A stretch of 64,000 bases of DNA from Metarhizium brunneum (taxonomy: Eukaryota > Ascomycota > Sordariomycetes > Hypocreales > Clavicipitaceae): contig NC_089422.1 in assembly GCF_013426205.1 (NCBI RefSeq), positions 8,707,001 through 8,771,000 on the forward strand, read 5' to 3'. The notes beneath the pieces are model-generated. The model was not told the DNA's origin. It was given only the letters and a program-made list of their open reading frames with translations, and made no database searches. Each line of letters starts with the position of its first letter. The first letter of the stretch is position 1. The position numbers were made by a program, and so were the translations under genes. Shown here piece after piece: positions 11,618 through 23,588 of this stretch.

Positions 11618-13904
11618 TCAGGGCGCCATTGGCATTGAATGCCCAGTTGATTGAAGATCGACCTGTTCAATTGCCGGCCACCATTGAGACCACGCCCCCT
11701 GCTCTTCCAGATTGTTACTAACTTCGGCGAACAGCTGATTGAGCAAGGTATTGGTGTCGAGCTCATGTTCTGGAATCGCCCCCGGCGTGTAAGGAGACGT
11801 CGCCGGCGCCAAGGGTCGTTCTGCGCCACGTATCTCCCGACTATGTTCGTCGGATCTATCCACAACACGGAACTCGTGGACCGACTGATGAAGCGTGTCA
11901 AAGTCTGCCCGAGTCCGTCCCTGGTATCGTGTACGGTCTTCCGTGGCCCGTTCATAAAGCACAGACGCATGATGTATCGTCTTGATCTAAAAGCCCCCAA
12001 TGTCAGCGCGCCAATGGCTACATGTGTGGTGCGAGAGCCGTACCCATCCGTCTGCGATTTTCCAGACGTGTCGAAACTTTTCCAAATAGTCCAGACACAT
12101 TTTGAGACATTCCTTTGCTCGCGGGCTACGGTCGAGGTTCATGCGGGGATACTTGGACACGTAGAGATTGAGGTAGCCGGCCGAGAATGCACAAAACCCA
12201 GTAAAGGGCGTCATGAGATGCACGCCGCACTCAGACGCCTCGTGCAACACGGTGGCAATGTGCTCTGCTGCGCCAAAGAGAAGTCGTGAGCTCTCGTTCC
12301 ACCAGCCTTCCGGGGCGGGCGCTTCCAACATGGGTTGGTCCACGGGACCGCGCGGCTCCGACTCCGGGGTCGGCAGGAAGGGGAAGTATTCGCGATGAAG
12401 CATGAGGGTGCTGCGGTGGTGTAAGCCTGGAGGACATTTCGATGTCATCTACCGTTATTGGAAAGGATAACATACCTCACGTAGTACAGGAGATTTAGGT
12501 AGACAAACGTCTCGCCAAACCCGAGGGTCATGTGAACGGCCACCGAGTTGCTGGGATAATGAAGCTTGCGGTGCTGGCCTGCCCGCCAAGCCTCCAACTG
12601 ACTTCGAGATTGTGACCACGGCGACCCGGGGACCCAGGGACAATTCTGCGGCGCACACATGCCCGGTGCGCGGCGCCCGTCGTTGAAGATGAAGGTCATG
12701 ACCTGCGCCCATATATCGAAGCCGCCTACGAGAATCTCAAAGCTCTGCGTCACATCGAGCATGCCCGTCGACTGGCCTGCCAGTGAGTGATGGCCGCCCA
12801 CGGCCTGCGGCGGTGCGTCGGGCCCAAAGGCAAATTCCACAGCGCTCAGCGGCCGGGCAATCCTCATCTTTTCCATTTCCGACATGGGAAGCATGGGAGG
12901 CGTATACGTGCCCGAGTTGACCATGCAGTCCATGATGAAACAAGCCCAGTAGGTTCTGGTTTCCACAGCCAACGAAACAGAGTCGTGCCGTCGCTCGGAC
13001 GTCATGTCGAGCGGGTAGGGTGCCGCTCGCAAGCTGTGCAGTGCTTGCATTATGCGAATAGCAATTCCTGATTTTGGCTCAGCACCCGTGAAACTTGGCA
13101 AAGGAAAACCGGAAAGGCGGCGCATTACTCACCACAGTACACCCATGCCTTGTGAAAGTCTCTGGTCCCCCATTCGTGAAGAGTGATGATCAACAAGGCT
13201 TGAACAATCTGCACTTTGGGTGGCTGCAGAATGAAGTCGGATAGCACGTCCTTTGCATACAGAGCATAGTGCTCCCGCGACAACAGTTCATCGGCCCACG
13301 AGGCGCTTTGCACGGATAACTGCGCCTTGGTCACTGCCAAGACGGCACCGAGCAGAACCTTGCTTTCGGGCTCGCGCTCCGCATGGAGCTCCGCGATGAA
13401 GGTGGGAAGATGCAAGATGGCGAGCTCCGGAAATGTATTGATGAAAAGATTGACGGCCTGGAGAATCACGCTATTGGAAAGATTGTCAATGTGAGAGCTC
13501 ACAAATTGCTTCGTGTAGTCGGACGGGGGCAACGGCTGCTGCTTCGCCTGGGCTCGATACCGCGTGGGAGACTCGCTTTGCGTGTGTTGGCGACGGGCGG
13601 CATCAGGAGCGGCGCGAGGCGCGGCGAGGATGGAATCATCAATTTGTCGGGGAGTTTCCGTTGCCCTTGCTGAATCTCCAACATCTTTACGTCTCGCCTT
13701 GCTACTACGCGGTGTTCTTGACACCGGTCGGGTCAGGGCGCAATCTCTGTTTCCCAGCTTGCGGCATCTTTGGCATGGCGCGGTTCCCTCGTGTATGCAC
13801 TTGAGCTTGGATCGCCTGCATATCACACTGTTAAATGAATTGACCTATTCCGCGTTGATGAGATAGACTTGCCTGCATGCATCGCACGAGAGGCTGGATC
13901 GCAT
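11618..13904 (-). CDS. Zn2Cys6 fungal-specific transcription factor with a GC-AG intron
   Basis: A second regulator of the block. The first exon (13904-13873) is only 32 nt and encodes MRSSLSCDACR; it is joined across a GC-AG intron (13816-13872, donor AG|GCAAGT) to RRSKLKC, which rebuilds a perfect Zn2Cys6 motif CDACRRSKLKC-CQRC-C. Without this splice the motif lacks its first two cysteines. After a basic linker comes the fungal-specific transcription factor domain, with the segment YWACFIMDCMVNSG near residue 270 after an intron at about 13071-13135. Further introns lie at about 12408-12475 and about 11990-12047; the last one joins IADGW to IKTIHHASVLYERATED and extends the protein to 11618, whereas reading through would stop at 11987. 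It is convergent with the MFS gene, 147 bases away. Targets are unknown; the neighbours are candidates. Confidence 0.88.
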
Positions 13905-15600
13905 GGCTGGCTCGTCACGGGTCGGGTCTGGGATGCGGCTGAAAGTTCACTGTTGAGCCTCAGGGTTCGGGAATGGGAGAAGGAAGAATCAAATCCGAGG
14001 AGCCGGTTCTGGAGTTTGATCAACTGATGGGTACGGTGACAAATGCACAGAAGCCCCACATTTCGCATTTCGGCTATATTTGAGGCTCGATGAACGAGGA
14101 TAAATAATGTCAAGTCAAGTGCCAAGACTTTTGCTTGAACCCTTATGAAGGAGTGCCTTTTGGGCTGACCTTGCATCATGCACGGCGGCAGACAAGCCAG
14201 CGTGGCCTTCACTACTACTTCCGAGTGTCTGGAATCACTATAAACGGTGGCCCCTACTTGCGGTGAATACTGGCAGTGCTCTTCCATGCCAGTTGTCGTC
14301 GGAAATTGTCATACCAGACTCATCCATTTGTGCCTTGGAAGGCTGGAGGGCCCAAACACTGTCCGCACTAGGCCACCCGAGCATCGCCGGCAATACGGCG
14401 CCCGTTATTCTCAAACCCCGCGCCTGGCTTGACGCGGTGATGAAAGAAACTCAGTTTCCGAGTCGAACATCGAAGTCCGAATGGGAGGAGCCAGTGACGG
14501 CTGGTGGGTGTGGCTAGTTTGTGCATGTAGCGTCAACGGTCAGCTCTCGTCCCTCAGTGCTCCTCGGACCTTCTGCAGCCATGTCGAGACAATTTAAGCT
14601 ACGAGTAAAGACAGTGCAGTGCAGGCTCCGAATTGTTGCTGTATTTTGCGTTTCCGAATGGCGGCTGTCGGACGGCGCTTACACTTGGGTATCAATGAAT
14701 TCCCTGATCATGCTGAGCCAAGAAGACTATTTGTGCATGTACATAAGCTCTGTCAATCTTCTTTTTTTCTTTTCACCATTCATAATAAACACGTACTCAC
14801 TTCTCTACTACACGTCCCATAATGAATGTTCAACAGCCCGCGAACCCCATCTCAACATGATGTCTACGTGCCGCGTACAAAGGCACGTTCACGTGAATGC
14901 TGAATCACAAGGCCACGTGTCTGAAACGGAGGAACATGCGCGTTTCTTTGTTTGACTTATGAATATGTCTCTCTTGTGACGCTTTTGAATCCTTTGTTCG
15001 TCTTAGACAAAGGGTGCCGGTTCTTGCTGAAAGGTGTATTTGTAATGGCAATAACGACACTGTACTCGGTTCCAATTGCTTCCGCGACCTATCCTCTAAA
15101 GTGCACGGGCAACTACCGGACTCCTTTTCCATGAGAATGAGACAGTAGAAAATGGCATATGGAATTGAAGAAAAACGCATCTACACCTACGCCATGCAGG
15201 GGGTGAGTCCGTCAGACGAATGGTCTCAGCGCCAGCATAGCGCAATTGAGCACAACCCCAGAAATGTTGAAAGATGGTGTGCTTCCCTTTGAGGCGCGGT
15301 ACGTGTCATTCATAGCTAGGACCCATGAACTCGGTCTCTTTCGAGGTGTGTGCTTGTTTGCTTGAACAGACGCCGGACGCCGACACAACTCGGCGTGCTC
15401 TCCTACTATGTGAGTGTAGAACACGTTCATATATGCGCGTGAATTGTCAATGGGTGCACATTATAAATGGCTCGTCACTCTTCTCCATGACATACCCCGA
15501 CTTGACTTGGTTTGCTACTCCAACAGAACCGCCTCACCCTCTTTATGGTTCTTCAACATCTCTAGCACCCTTCAGCTCCCGTCAAAAGCCAATAGAAGAC
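13905..15600. other. intergenic with candidate TATA box at 15460
   Basis: No recognisable gene was found in this 1.7 kb. Near its right end, TTATAAAT at about 15459-15466 is a candidate TATA element for the plus-strand gene that follows. It would place transcription start near 15490-15500, which favours the ATG at 15601 over earlier in-frame ATGs. Confidence 0.45.
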
Positions 15601-16794
15601 ATGACGGAAGACTTGCAAATATTCAACCTCGGTGCAGTGCCGGCACATCTTCGAGAGGGCATTTGGAGCCTTGCCCTGCCAGATCGAACCGTCGAATTCG
15701 TCTTTACGTATAGTGACGACAAACCGGCAGAGGACAATTCGGTATGGGAAGCCCGCGTGCATCACACAAAACCGCCTTCATGGTACAAAGCTTCAAAAGA
15801 ATCGTACGAAGTCGCCTCAAAATATGGTTTCACCAACAAGAAACCGAATCCATTGTTCGTCATTGCCACCCGAAACCGTCCGTTGACGCCGCCGGATACG
15901 TGGCTCATCACCTGGGACCTCAAATCAATGGGAAGAGAAAATTTACTATCCAGTCCATTGGATGACTTTTTTAAAGTAGTCACGGACAAAATCTCAAAAT
16001 CTAGTCCAGAAGCAGTCAAGGAAGGAAAAGATTCAGAATCTACTCCATCAGATGGCCTTTTCGAAACACCAACGACAACCGACATTTCAGATTTGAATCA
16101 ACTGCTCGTTTGTTGCAACGCAGTTGTGAAAAGAAAAGAAATAATCACGTTCCCAACACAGTTGTTGCCAGAATTTCCAGTTGATGAAGATGTGCCGCGG
16201 AGCTGGAAACAGGGAGGACTTGGACTTGTGAGTCCGCTTTTCAACCGCTTCGATATTCTAGCCCTAGCCAAGAATCACGATATAACCGACCGTTGGGCAA
16301 TTTTCACGATTACGCTGCACGGCAAAGAACCTCGCAAACTGGATCCGGAGCTATTTGGAGACTCTGGAAGAAACCCAGTTCAAATTGTCCATCTTGATGA
16401 CGATCAGCGTCATCATAAGATACAAGAGTTCTGCAAGATGTGGTTCAAGGAATCGCCCGCTCAAGACGACCGAACTTGGGCCATTTTTAGAGGCTTGATG
16501 GACCCGGACGATTACATGACGAATTGGTGGGCGGACAATTTGAACATGCGATTTCATGCGGCGATTTGGGCTGAGGATCGAGCTCTGGGTGACGAGGACA
16601 CTAGGGACGTGTGGAAACCTGCCGTCGACGCCGACAAACTGCCAGACCCGGACATTAATAAAATATCAGACACGACTAAGTGGTACACCAAGACTCATTC
16701 CAAACTCACACTTTGCCACTTGTACAAGAAGTCCGTGGTGTTCCGGGCGTGTTACGGAGGGCACTGTTGGGAGCCCAGCAACGGAGGTGAGTGA
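15601..16794 (+). CDS. 2EXR-domain-like fungal protein, function unknown
   Basis: The protein begins MTEDLQIFNLGAVPAHLR, closely matching the start of fungal 2EXR-family proteins (a phenylalanine, then a leucine-proline turn, then E/H-L-R-xx-I-W followed by A-L-P and a basic/hydrophobic strand); here it reads LREGIWSLALPDRTVEFVF. The rest, to about residue 397, is hydrophilic, rich in Trp, Asp and Lys, with no membrane segment or catalytic motif I know. In-frame ATGs exist upstream at 15325 and 15487, but a TATA-like element at 15460 argues for 15601. A donor-like GGTGAGTG at 16788 overlaps the stop, so a further exon after about 16832 is possible. 2EXR proteins are abundant in plant- and insect-associated fungi and their function is not known. 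Confidence 0.7.
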   Translation: MTEDLQIFNLGAVPAHLREGIWSLALPDRTVEFVFTYSDDKPAEDNSVWEARVHHTKPPSWYKASKESYEVASKYGFTNKKPNPLFVIATRNRPLTPPDTWLITWDLKSMGRENLLSSPLDDFFKVVTDKISKSSPEAVKEGKDSESTPSDGLFETPTTTDISDLNQLLVCCNAVVKRKEIITFPTQLLPEFPVDEDVPRSWKQGGLGLVSPLFNRFDILALAKNHDITDRWAIFTITLHGKEPRKLDPELFGDSGRNPVQIVHLDDDQRHHKIQEFCKMWFKESPAQDDRTWAIFRGLMDPDDYMTNWWADNLNMRFHAAIWAEDRALGDEDTRDVWKPAVDADKLPDPDINKISDTTKWYTKTHSKLTLCHLYKKSVVFRACYGGHCWEPSNGGE

Positions 16795-18619
16795 AACTAA
16801 TTCCCATATGAACGGTATTGTATTCTAACAGGAAGAAGAAAAATGCGGCGCTGCTCAATAAGCCGAAAATTAGTCCATGGAACCTCAATCCAGGAAGCGG
16901 ATCGACAGCCTACCAATGAATCACATGGTCAGTCAATGATCAAAGAGCTGTCCGGCCCGAAACTGTTATTGCTTAGTTATCTGCCTTGTCGGGTCCCCTG
17001 TTGCATACATATCCTGAGTAGTTTTGGGTGTGGAATGGGGAATAAAATTTGTTTTTTGCGTTGTTTAAGCCATTTTATTACGCTATTGTCTTGACGGCTT
17101 TACTTTTATAGTCACTTGCGCCTAAGACGATCACGTCAGGAGAAACGTCAGAGGTCTTACGACTTTTTACATAGCACCACTCATCGTTACTACTAGGTTT
17201 CAAAGGCATGTGATGGCTTATATCTAGAATACCTTTGCTCAAAATATGTTTATGTTTTTGTTTAGTTAGATACTTTACTTGTTTTGAATCTAGCCTGCTA
17301 TTAAACTTCGGTTTTGCGTCAACATCAAGCACCTGTTTACTGTTCCGTCACAACCCAGGATCAGAACGATTTTACACTAGAGTCTGGTGTTTGAACTACT
17401 TCTGAAGCTCGTTATTCTCCTTGTCTTGCCGCTGTGAGTGTTTTTATTTGAAACCTGCTTGAATTTTGGGAGACTAGTTTTTGAAAGCGCCTGGCAATGG
17501 CACCAGGTAGATTTGAAGGCTAATTCGTCGCCACAACCTCAAGTGCCAGGCTTGAAAAGCTTATAATGCAATTACCTGTGGTCTAAAAATCTCTAAATTT
17601 CTATGACTATTCAAGTACATACGTAGTTTAATAGTTCATGTTTGCGGCCGACTCGGGATATACTGCTGCTTTGGGGCAAGCGGAACATGAAGAAAGACTG
17701 GTGCACGTGGGTTCGCCGCGCCCGTAACAAATCTAATTGGAGCGGTCTATTCCAAGCTCCAGTTTCCTAAAAGGGTAAACTGGTAAAATAAATCCTTGGT
17801 AGCAAAAGTTCCAAAGGAACTGCACCTCAACTCCGACGGTCGTTGCAAATTTGCTAATTTCGTAGCTCTGAGCCTTGGATGTCCATGCAAAACTCTTATA
17901 AAAACCGAATAGCGTTCAAGACACCTTGACTGGTGAGTACTTGTAAACTCTCGCCGAGTCGCTATAGCCTCTACGCCTCTGCGTACACTCTCGAGTATCC
18001 GCCCGCCGGAGCTGACAAGGACTCCGTGAGGGCTTGGAGCAATAACTTCATTTTAACGGCATGTTAATTCTAGTATTTTCGGTTCTTTTAGTTTTAATTT
18101 GCATATCCATCTCTTTTTTGCATAACTTTCACTCCTCAGCTTTCCACACACAGTGGCCTTCAGGGAACTACATCTCCACCATCTCCGACTACAACTCACG
18201 CCACGATCCATCATCCATCTATTGGACCCCGTTTACAATTTCGCAACGATCTTTCGGTACGTTGTAGCCATGGATATGGTAGTCTGTGAGCATGTTTTGA
18301 ATTTCACGCGCGTGGATCACAGTATCCAGAATTCTGTGGCTGTATCGTGGCACTTGGAGACTGATAAACTCCTCTCTCTCGAAATTCTTCGTACTAATTT
18401 TTCGCATATTTTTAATCCTGGCACTCTAGGAGCTGAGATTCACTTATAGACTCCCAATTCAACAGACACTGAAGTTTGCATCCAGTCATCACACTATCAT
18501 CTGCGTGAGTCAACACATGACAATATGTCGAAGAAGAAAGAGTACGAGGATTGATCCCATCCCTCAAACAAACCGACAAAATATTAGTATTGAGTCGTTC
18601 AACCTTGAGGAGAGCTCTT
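16795..18619. other. intergenic, no gene seen
   Basis: This is moderately AT-rich DNA between a plus-strand and a minus-strand gene that end towards each other. A short frame at 18061-18267 begins with a hydrophobic segment but has no supporting features. I see no transposon ends here. Confidence 0.45.
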
Positions 18620-21055
18620 TCAAGTTGAATTTGGTTTGGTTGACGAGCCGGGCTGACAATCTCTCGATTGACGCCTGCACCATGACCTTGAACTCTCCAC
18701 AACCACTTCACTTTGTGTTTCATTGCCTCCGGGCGGTCGCGTAGAGTATCCTCCTGGAAGCTCTCCTAGCTTCTTTGCGCTTCTGAAGGTCGATTCGTCG
18801 ATTAAATTATTCTCACGTAAATGGTCAAGAAAGTAAAAGTCTGGCCGGATGTCCGCAGCCGTCATTCCTTCCTTGAAGTGAGTAGCAGTATGATACATTC
18901 TCTGACGAAAAGATTCTAGTTTCTCGTCTTTTTGATTTGAACCGGACCTAAAGACACTTTCATCGCAGAACCAGCAAATGCTGACGCGGGGACAGCGCCC
19001 GTGTAGATGCTCGTCGATTATATGATCGATCCACGAGTCTTTATCGTGGAGGTCAAATTGTTTTTGGCAGCCAGAAAATTTTCTGAACTCGCAAGGTAAG
19101 AGAATCCGACGATGCTCATACACCTTGGAAATCTGACTTCCCACTGGCTTGGGACCATACTTTGCCGGATGAGCCGTATACATGGGATGTACCGATGAAT
19201 GGTCAGAAGCCGACGAACGGAATCGTTCTTGCCATGTTGATTGGGCGCGCGCCTGCGAGGCAAGGTGTAATCCCTGGGTTAACTCAAAGGAGCCACCATC
19301 CCTTTCAGCATGATCCGCTGGTTGCTGAACGTCTTGTCGGTCAACGCGACGTGGAACCAGAGTCCCAGGAACGGCCATCTTATGGCCAAAAGTAAGGGGC
19401 GTTACCATGGTATTGTGTTGGCTCCGGGGCGGTACAACAAATATTTCCTGATCTTTATCGTCCCACTCGATCGCTGCATCGTCGTCGGATGATATTAGAC
19501 AGCGTTCATGGCGTCTTTCCATGTCCTTGATGCGTAGAGCAGATTTCGCAAGCTTGGGAAATACGTGGCGAGCAGCCATTACGTAGGCGAACCCGGTGCT
19601 TCGACAACCTGCTACTATATGACCAAAGAGTTCACCAGTATCAGCTCCGAAAATAGCCGATCCACAGTCACCGTCCGCAAGAGGTCCATCGAGGTGGACT
19701 GCAAATACCTCTTGAAACGATTTGCCTCGTGGTAGACGAGCGTACGACGGCATACCAAGTATGGAGCCAGTCATTTGGCCGCCGGAGGCTGTGTGTGTAA
19801 TAACTCTAGCGCCATCCTTTGGGAGAACTGCAATTCGAGCTGCAGAAAGATCAAGAGGATTAAATACGAATGATGAGAGGAATGCAGAAATATTTGGATC
19901 TGTGCCCTCAATGACTTTTACAAGAGCCCAGTCCTGGTCTACACACCAGTCGAATAGAAGGCCTAGCTGTCTAAGGGACGCCCATGGCGGCGTTGTAATT
20001 TCTCGTGGAGGGTGCGCGATCTGCTCTTTGGCAAATGATGATTTACTCAATCGCCTAGGCCCTGGGGAGGAGGCCATGATGTTGCTTGATTGGGGCGAAT
20101 CGAGGGTCGTTTTGGAATGCAGTTCATCGTCGGATAAGTCATCTTGATCAGACAAAGCTTCTGTGCTTTGACTGCCCATGCTTGTAATAGAAGCTTCTGC
20201 CGCATCGTCATATTCGCTTTCGCTTTCGCTATCGATCTCAAAATCATCGTCCACTTGGGAAGTCTGCGAGTTATCGAGCCTGTCGAAGAAGACGTGGCTG
20301 GGTGCAAGGTAAAACAAATGGCCATGTAATCGTATGCCATTCGCAGTTGCGACGCGTGTGGACGAGCCATGGCGGACGTAGATGGTCATGGTCGGATGCA
20401 AGCGTTTTGAATACTCGTAGAAAACTGGCGTTTCTGGGCCGCCCGTCGGATTTTCGATGCTCCCCTTTGTTTCCTGGCATAACCCCAACTGTTCTAGCGG
20501 TCCCCCCCATCCGGGATCTCTCGATATGTGGGCAGTCTTGAATCCAGGGTGCTGCTTAAGTATGCCACTCTCCTTGATGACTTTCCGAGCCTCCTTCCGG
20601 TAGTGATCGTTCTCAGATATAAATAGAACCGTAGGGGATGCTGTCTTCTCTGTTCTTCCAATCATGTATACTGTTAACGTGACCCAATCCTGACTTGACA
20701 CAGATCCAAACCAACCGTCCAGGTGGCTTAATATCTGTGGCTTCAACTCAGTGTCAAATTGGTCTCGAACGGAACCTCTAGCCGCCCAGCAATGATTTGC
20801 GAAATTTATTGTGCCAATGTACCTTCCGATACAGGATGGATGTTGACGTGGGCTGCCCCTGGCAATCAAAGTTTCCAAGAATTGGCTAGTCATGGCATCG
20901 GCGTGACGAAACGAAATATCACTGAGGACCTGAGAAAGGGGGCGACATGGTGGAGAATTGGGAGCAGGTATGAAATGAAGTCGAGAGGGGGGAAAGCCTA
21001 TCCATATCAATGTAAGCCTCGTCTGACCACCTGCAGACGATTGAGGCGCAGCCAT
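18620..21055 (-). CDS. trypsin-fold-like protein with Cys nucleophile position and C2H2-like zinc finger
   Basis: A large single-exon protein of about 811 residues; the first ATG of the open frame is at 21055. It belongs to a widespread but uncharacterised fungal group whose core resembles a chymotrypsin-fold protease. The three active-site segments can be picked out: FYLAPSHVFF (His) near residue 250, CVDQDWALVKVIEG (Asp) near residue 365, and LADGDCGSAIFG (nucleophile) near residue 460 followed by GELFGHIVAGCRSTGFAYVM. The nucleophile position is Cys (TGT), where trypsin-like enzymes have Ser. An acidic low-complexity stretch lies between His and Asp. Near the C-terminus, CEFRKFSGCQKQF followed by two His and a WFCDE segment forms a zinc-finger-like module. 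It is divergent from a membrane-tailed gene 420 bp away. Whether it is an active protease is inference only. Confidence 0.75.
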   Translation of the reverse strand: MAAPQSSAGGQTRLTLIWIGFPPSRLHFIPAPNSPPCRPLSQVLSDISFRHADAMTSQFLETLIARGSPRQHPSCIGRYIGTINFANHCWAARGSVRDQFDTELKPQILSHLDGWFGSVSSQDWVTLTVYMIGRTEKTASPTVLFISENDHYRKEARKVIKESGILKQHPGFKTAHISRDPGWGGPLEQLGLCQETKGSIENPTGGPETPVFYEYSKRLHPTMTIYVRHGSSTRVATANGIRLHGHLFYLAPSHVFFDRLDNSQTSQVDDDFEIDSESESEYDDAAEASITSMGSQSTEALSDQDDLSDDELHSKTTLDSPQSSNIMASSPGPRRLSKSSFAKEQIAHPPREITTPPWASLRQLGLLFDWCVDQDWALVKVIEGTDPNISAFLSSFVFNPLDLSAARIAVLPKDGARVITHTASGGQMTGSILGMPSYARLPRGKSFQEVFAVHLDGPLADGDCGSAIFGADTGELFGHIVAGCRSTGFAYVMAARHVFPKLAKSALRIKDMERRHERCLISSDDDAAIEWDDKDQEIFVVPPRSQHNTMVTPLTFGHKMAVPGTLVPRRVDRQDVQQPADHAERDGGSFELTQGLHLASQARAQSTWQERFRSSASDHSSVHPMYTAHPAKYGPKPVGSQISKVYEHRRILLPCEFRKFSGCQKQFDLHDKDSWIDHIIDEHLHGRCPRVSICWFCDESVFRSGSNQKDEKLESFRQRMYHTATHFKEGMTAADIRPDFYFLDHLRENNLIDESTFRSAKKLGELPGGYSTRPPGGNETQSEVVVESSRSWCRRQSRDCQPGSSTKPNST

Positions 21056-21475
21056 GGGTATCACAAATACCTAAGCCCAAGAACAGGGTTGTGACGGTGA
21101 CGAATAATTGCTTGCAAGCAAAGACACTCCCACAATCCCCGGTCCAGTCATGGACGCTTCTTCCACCGAAACTGCAGGTCAGCAATGCAAGGCATCCGCC
21201 CAGATTCAGCTCTATTGACTACTCCGCATATAGCAAAGAAAGGCATGGCCTGGAGAAGCGGAGTGCCCGAGATCCAACCTTGCAAATATGACTTCCCAAG
21301 CCGCCGCACGAGGCTCCACGGTACCTAGTATGCCATTACGAACATCAAGAAACAACGATTCGGTACAGAAAGCGTCGTCTATTATACATATGCAGTATCT
21401 CGAGACCATTACCAAGCATATATTGCCTGATTGCGCTCGTGTACAGCTTCGTCGTCTCTCCCATTCCACAACACC
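21056..21475. promoter_or_regulatory. divergent promoter region
   Basis: The 420-base gap separates divergent starts at 21055 (minus) and 21476 (plus). It has no coding content I can support, so both genes are probably expressed from it, possibly together. Confidence 0.45.
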
Positions 21476-22556
21476 ATGGCTACGCTCAACAGCCCTCTCA
21501 ATAAAACCCCGATTGACGATGCTACCAGAAGCGAGATTATCGAGAGCTTTTGGCCCGCAAACAGATACACAAAACTCCGATATGACGATTTGGACTGGGA
21601 GTCTTACTTTAGGTTCTACACCAAGCAATGCCACGATGCCTTGATCGATCAAGGTCGGCATGTCCTGGCAAGAACCCACCAAGACATTTTTGATATAGTG
21701 CGCCGATTCGAAGACCTCACTCCTCGAGACGAAATTAAAAAAGGCCTCAGATCAAGGCTTAATACGCCCCATCGACACAACGAAGACGACATATTAGACC
21801 GCACGATCGATCTTGCAGCCCGATTACATCTCATGGTCAACATTGCTGTCGACAAACCTGTAATTTCCGGCCAGGTGCAGCTAAGATGGGTATCTGGAAT
21901 ACTTAAAGAACATCTCAACCATCATTTTAGCGAGCCGCAGGTACTTGGAAATGATGGTATCAAGCTAGAACAAATGTTCACAGCGGTGAACCTAGAGCGC
22001 ATTGCGGGAATTAGGATAAAGCCCACGGATAACTTGGCAGACCACCTGCGGATGATTGATAAAGAGGACAAGGTTGTTGCGATATTCCACCATACTGCAT
22101 TCCTGAGGCGGCAGACTAGGTGCGTCCAACGACAAGATTTTAAAACCTCCTGCTGACCGGAACAGTTGCTTGTATCCGGATGGTCTCCGGGAAGAGACAC
22201 TGCGGACATTGTCGCTTCTCTTCCCTCGACACGATGAACAAACTCGGAAGTGGTTAAGGAGACACCCCGAATCATATCGGATTGACATGGCACTTCTGAA
22301 ATGTGACCCGATGCGACTCGACCATCGACAAATTGAGAAATTCCACTTCTGGCACGACCGCCTGATTATCTTGAAGCAGGCTTTCGACCAGTCTCGACCT
22401 GCAACAATATCTCAGTGGTGGTGGGATCGACGGAATGGTGTCCAATGGTATACCTTCTGGGTCGCTATTGTTGTTCTTTTCTTGACCATCTTCTTTGGCA
22501 TGGTGCAGAGCGTTGAAGGGGCATTGCAGGTCTACAAGGCGTTTCATCCGTCGTAG
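21476..22556 (+). CDS. fungal protein with C-terminal membrane tail, function unknown
   Basis: A two-exon gene. The start ATG at 21476 follows CCACAACACC; the protein begins MATLNSPLNKTPIDDATR. The intron at about 22119-22166 (donor GTGCGT, acceptor GGAACAG) joins RRQT to SCLYPDGLREETL in phase. The body is soluble and helical, with a conserved KLRYDDLDWESYF segment near residue 30. The C-terminus contains ISQWWWDRRNGVQWYTFW followed by one long transmembrane helix and VEGALQVYKAF. This WWxDRRNGVQWYTFW plus helix plus VEGALQVYKA ending is a recurrent signature of an uncharacterised fungal family. One tail helix suggests anchoring with a large N-terminal cytosolic face. The gene shares a divergent promoter with the trypsin-like gene and is followed by a BTB gene that also ends in a membrane helix. 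Confidence 0.85.
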
Positions 22557-23588
22557 CCATCTTGACACAACTGGACTCGCTAGTGATTGCCAGCTGAGGG
22601 GAGATCTTTGTGTTTAGCTGCGGCTGGTTCAAATCTACGGTGAAACTCGAATTGCTCCTTAAACCGAACTCTGTCGATTTACAGTCCACCCATTAGCCAT
22701 ACTCAAGTGCTCAATTTTGGCAGGACGAAAGCTATTTTGTGAATCCTTGTCTGAAGCTTGAGCTTTCACATGCCTATTTAGTCCACGCAATCGGTAATAG
22801 ATTTACGCGTTGTTAGTTTATAGGAATAGGGGAATAGCAATAAATGATAATACTAATTAGAGAACCTAATTAAAATAAGAAAAAAATACCTTTACCCAGG
22901 TATTTATTATGACACTTCAAAGCTATAGGTCACATTAAATGTGGACTTGGTCCTTGGTTGAATCTATCTATCGAAGGAATCGAGGTCTTTTCATAGCTAC
23001 AATCGGAAGGCATCGAGAAGGCCACGGTTCAATGGAAAAGACCCGGGTGCCCTCATTCAAGGTTTTGAACTAGCTAGTCTAGCCAGACTTCCTGCATGAC
23101 GAGTCTTTGCTAGTTACGCACTTAATGACCCCAAATGCTAAATTACGTATTCGTTGACATCTGTTTTTACACCCTAATCGGCACCGTCGAATTCTTACAT
23201 CATCTCAGAAATGGTTCGTGAACGCACTACGATTAGTTCCTAAGTCTAATTACGTGACGGGATAAAGTCAAATGCAACTCAAAAATAAGGCTTATGGCCT
23301 AACGAGGCCTTGTTGAGCATTGTCACGTGCTGAGTTGCAGTATAAGAAAAAGCAGATCTACCAAATTAAATTGGCAGTTAAAACACCTACCACATCACAC
23401 ACTCCTGGCTTTGCTGCCCAATATTGTTTTCTAGCCTACAGTGGGTGGCCGTGAGTATTCGACCTTTCTGAAGCCAATCTACGCCTCAGGGTGATCGAAT
23501 ACTTCATTCCACAAGCGGTAGCCAACAGCAATTTCGTCAGCCTTGTCTCGTCTTGCAACCTCCATTTCCCAACTCCTACCTTGCAGCC
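22557..23588. other. intergenic, AT-rich
   Basis: About 1 kb of AT-rich DNA between two plus-strand genes. I see no coding frame with a recognisable domain. It should contain the promoter of the BTB gene. Confidence 0.45.

Noticed and set aside
14521..14955. Plus-strand open frame of 144 codons
   Set aside because: No domain, no conserved-looking segments, and an odd mix of hydrophobic and low-complexity stretches; not supported as a gene.
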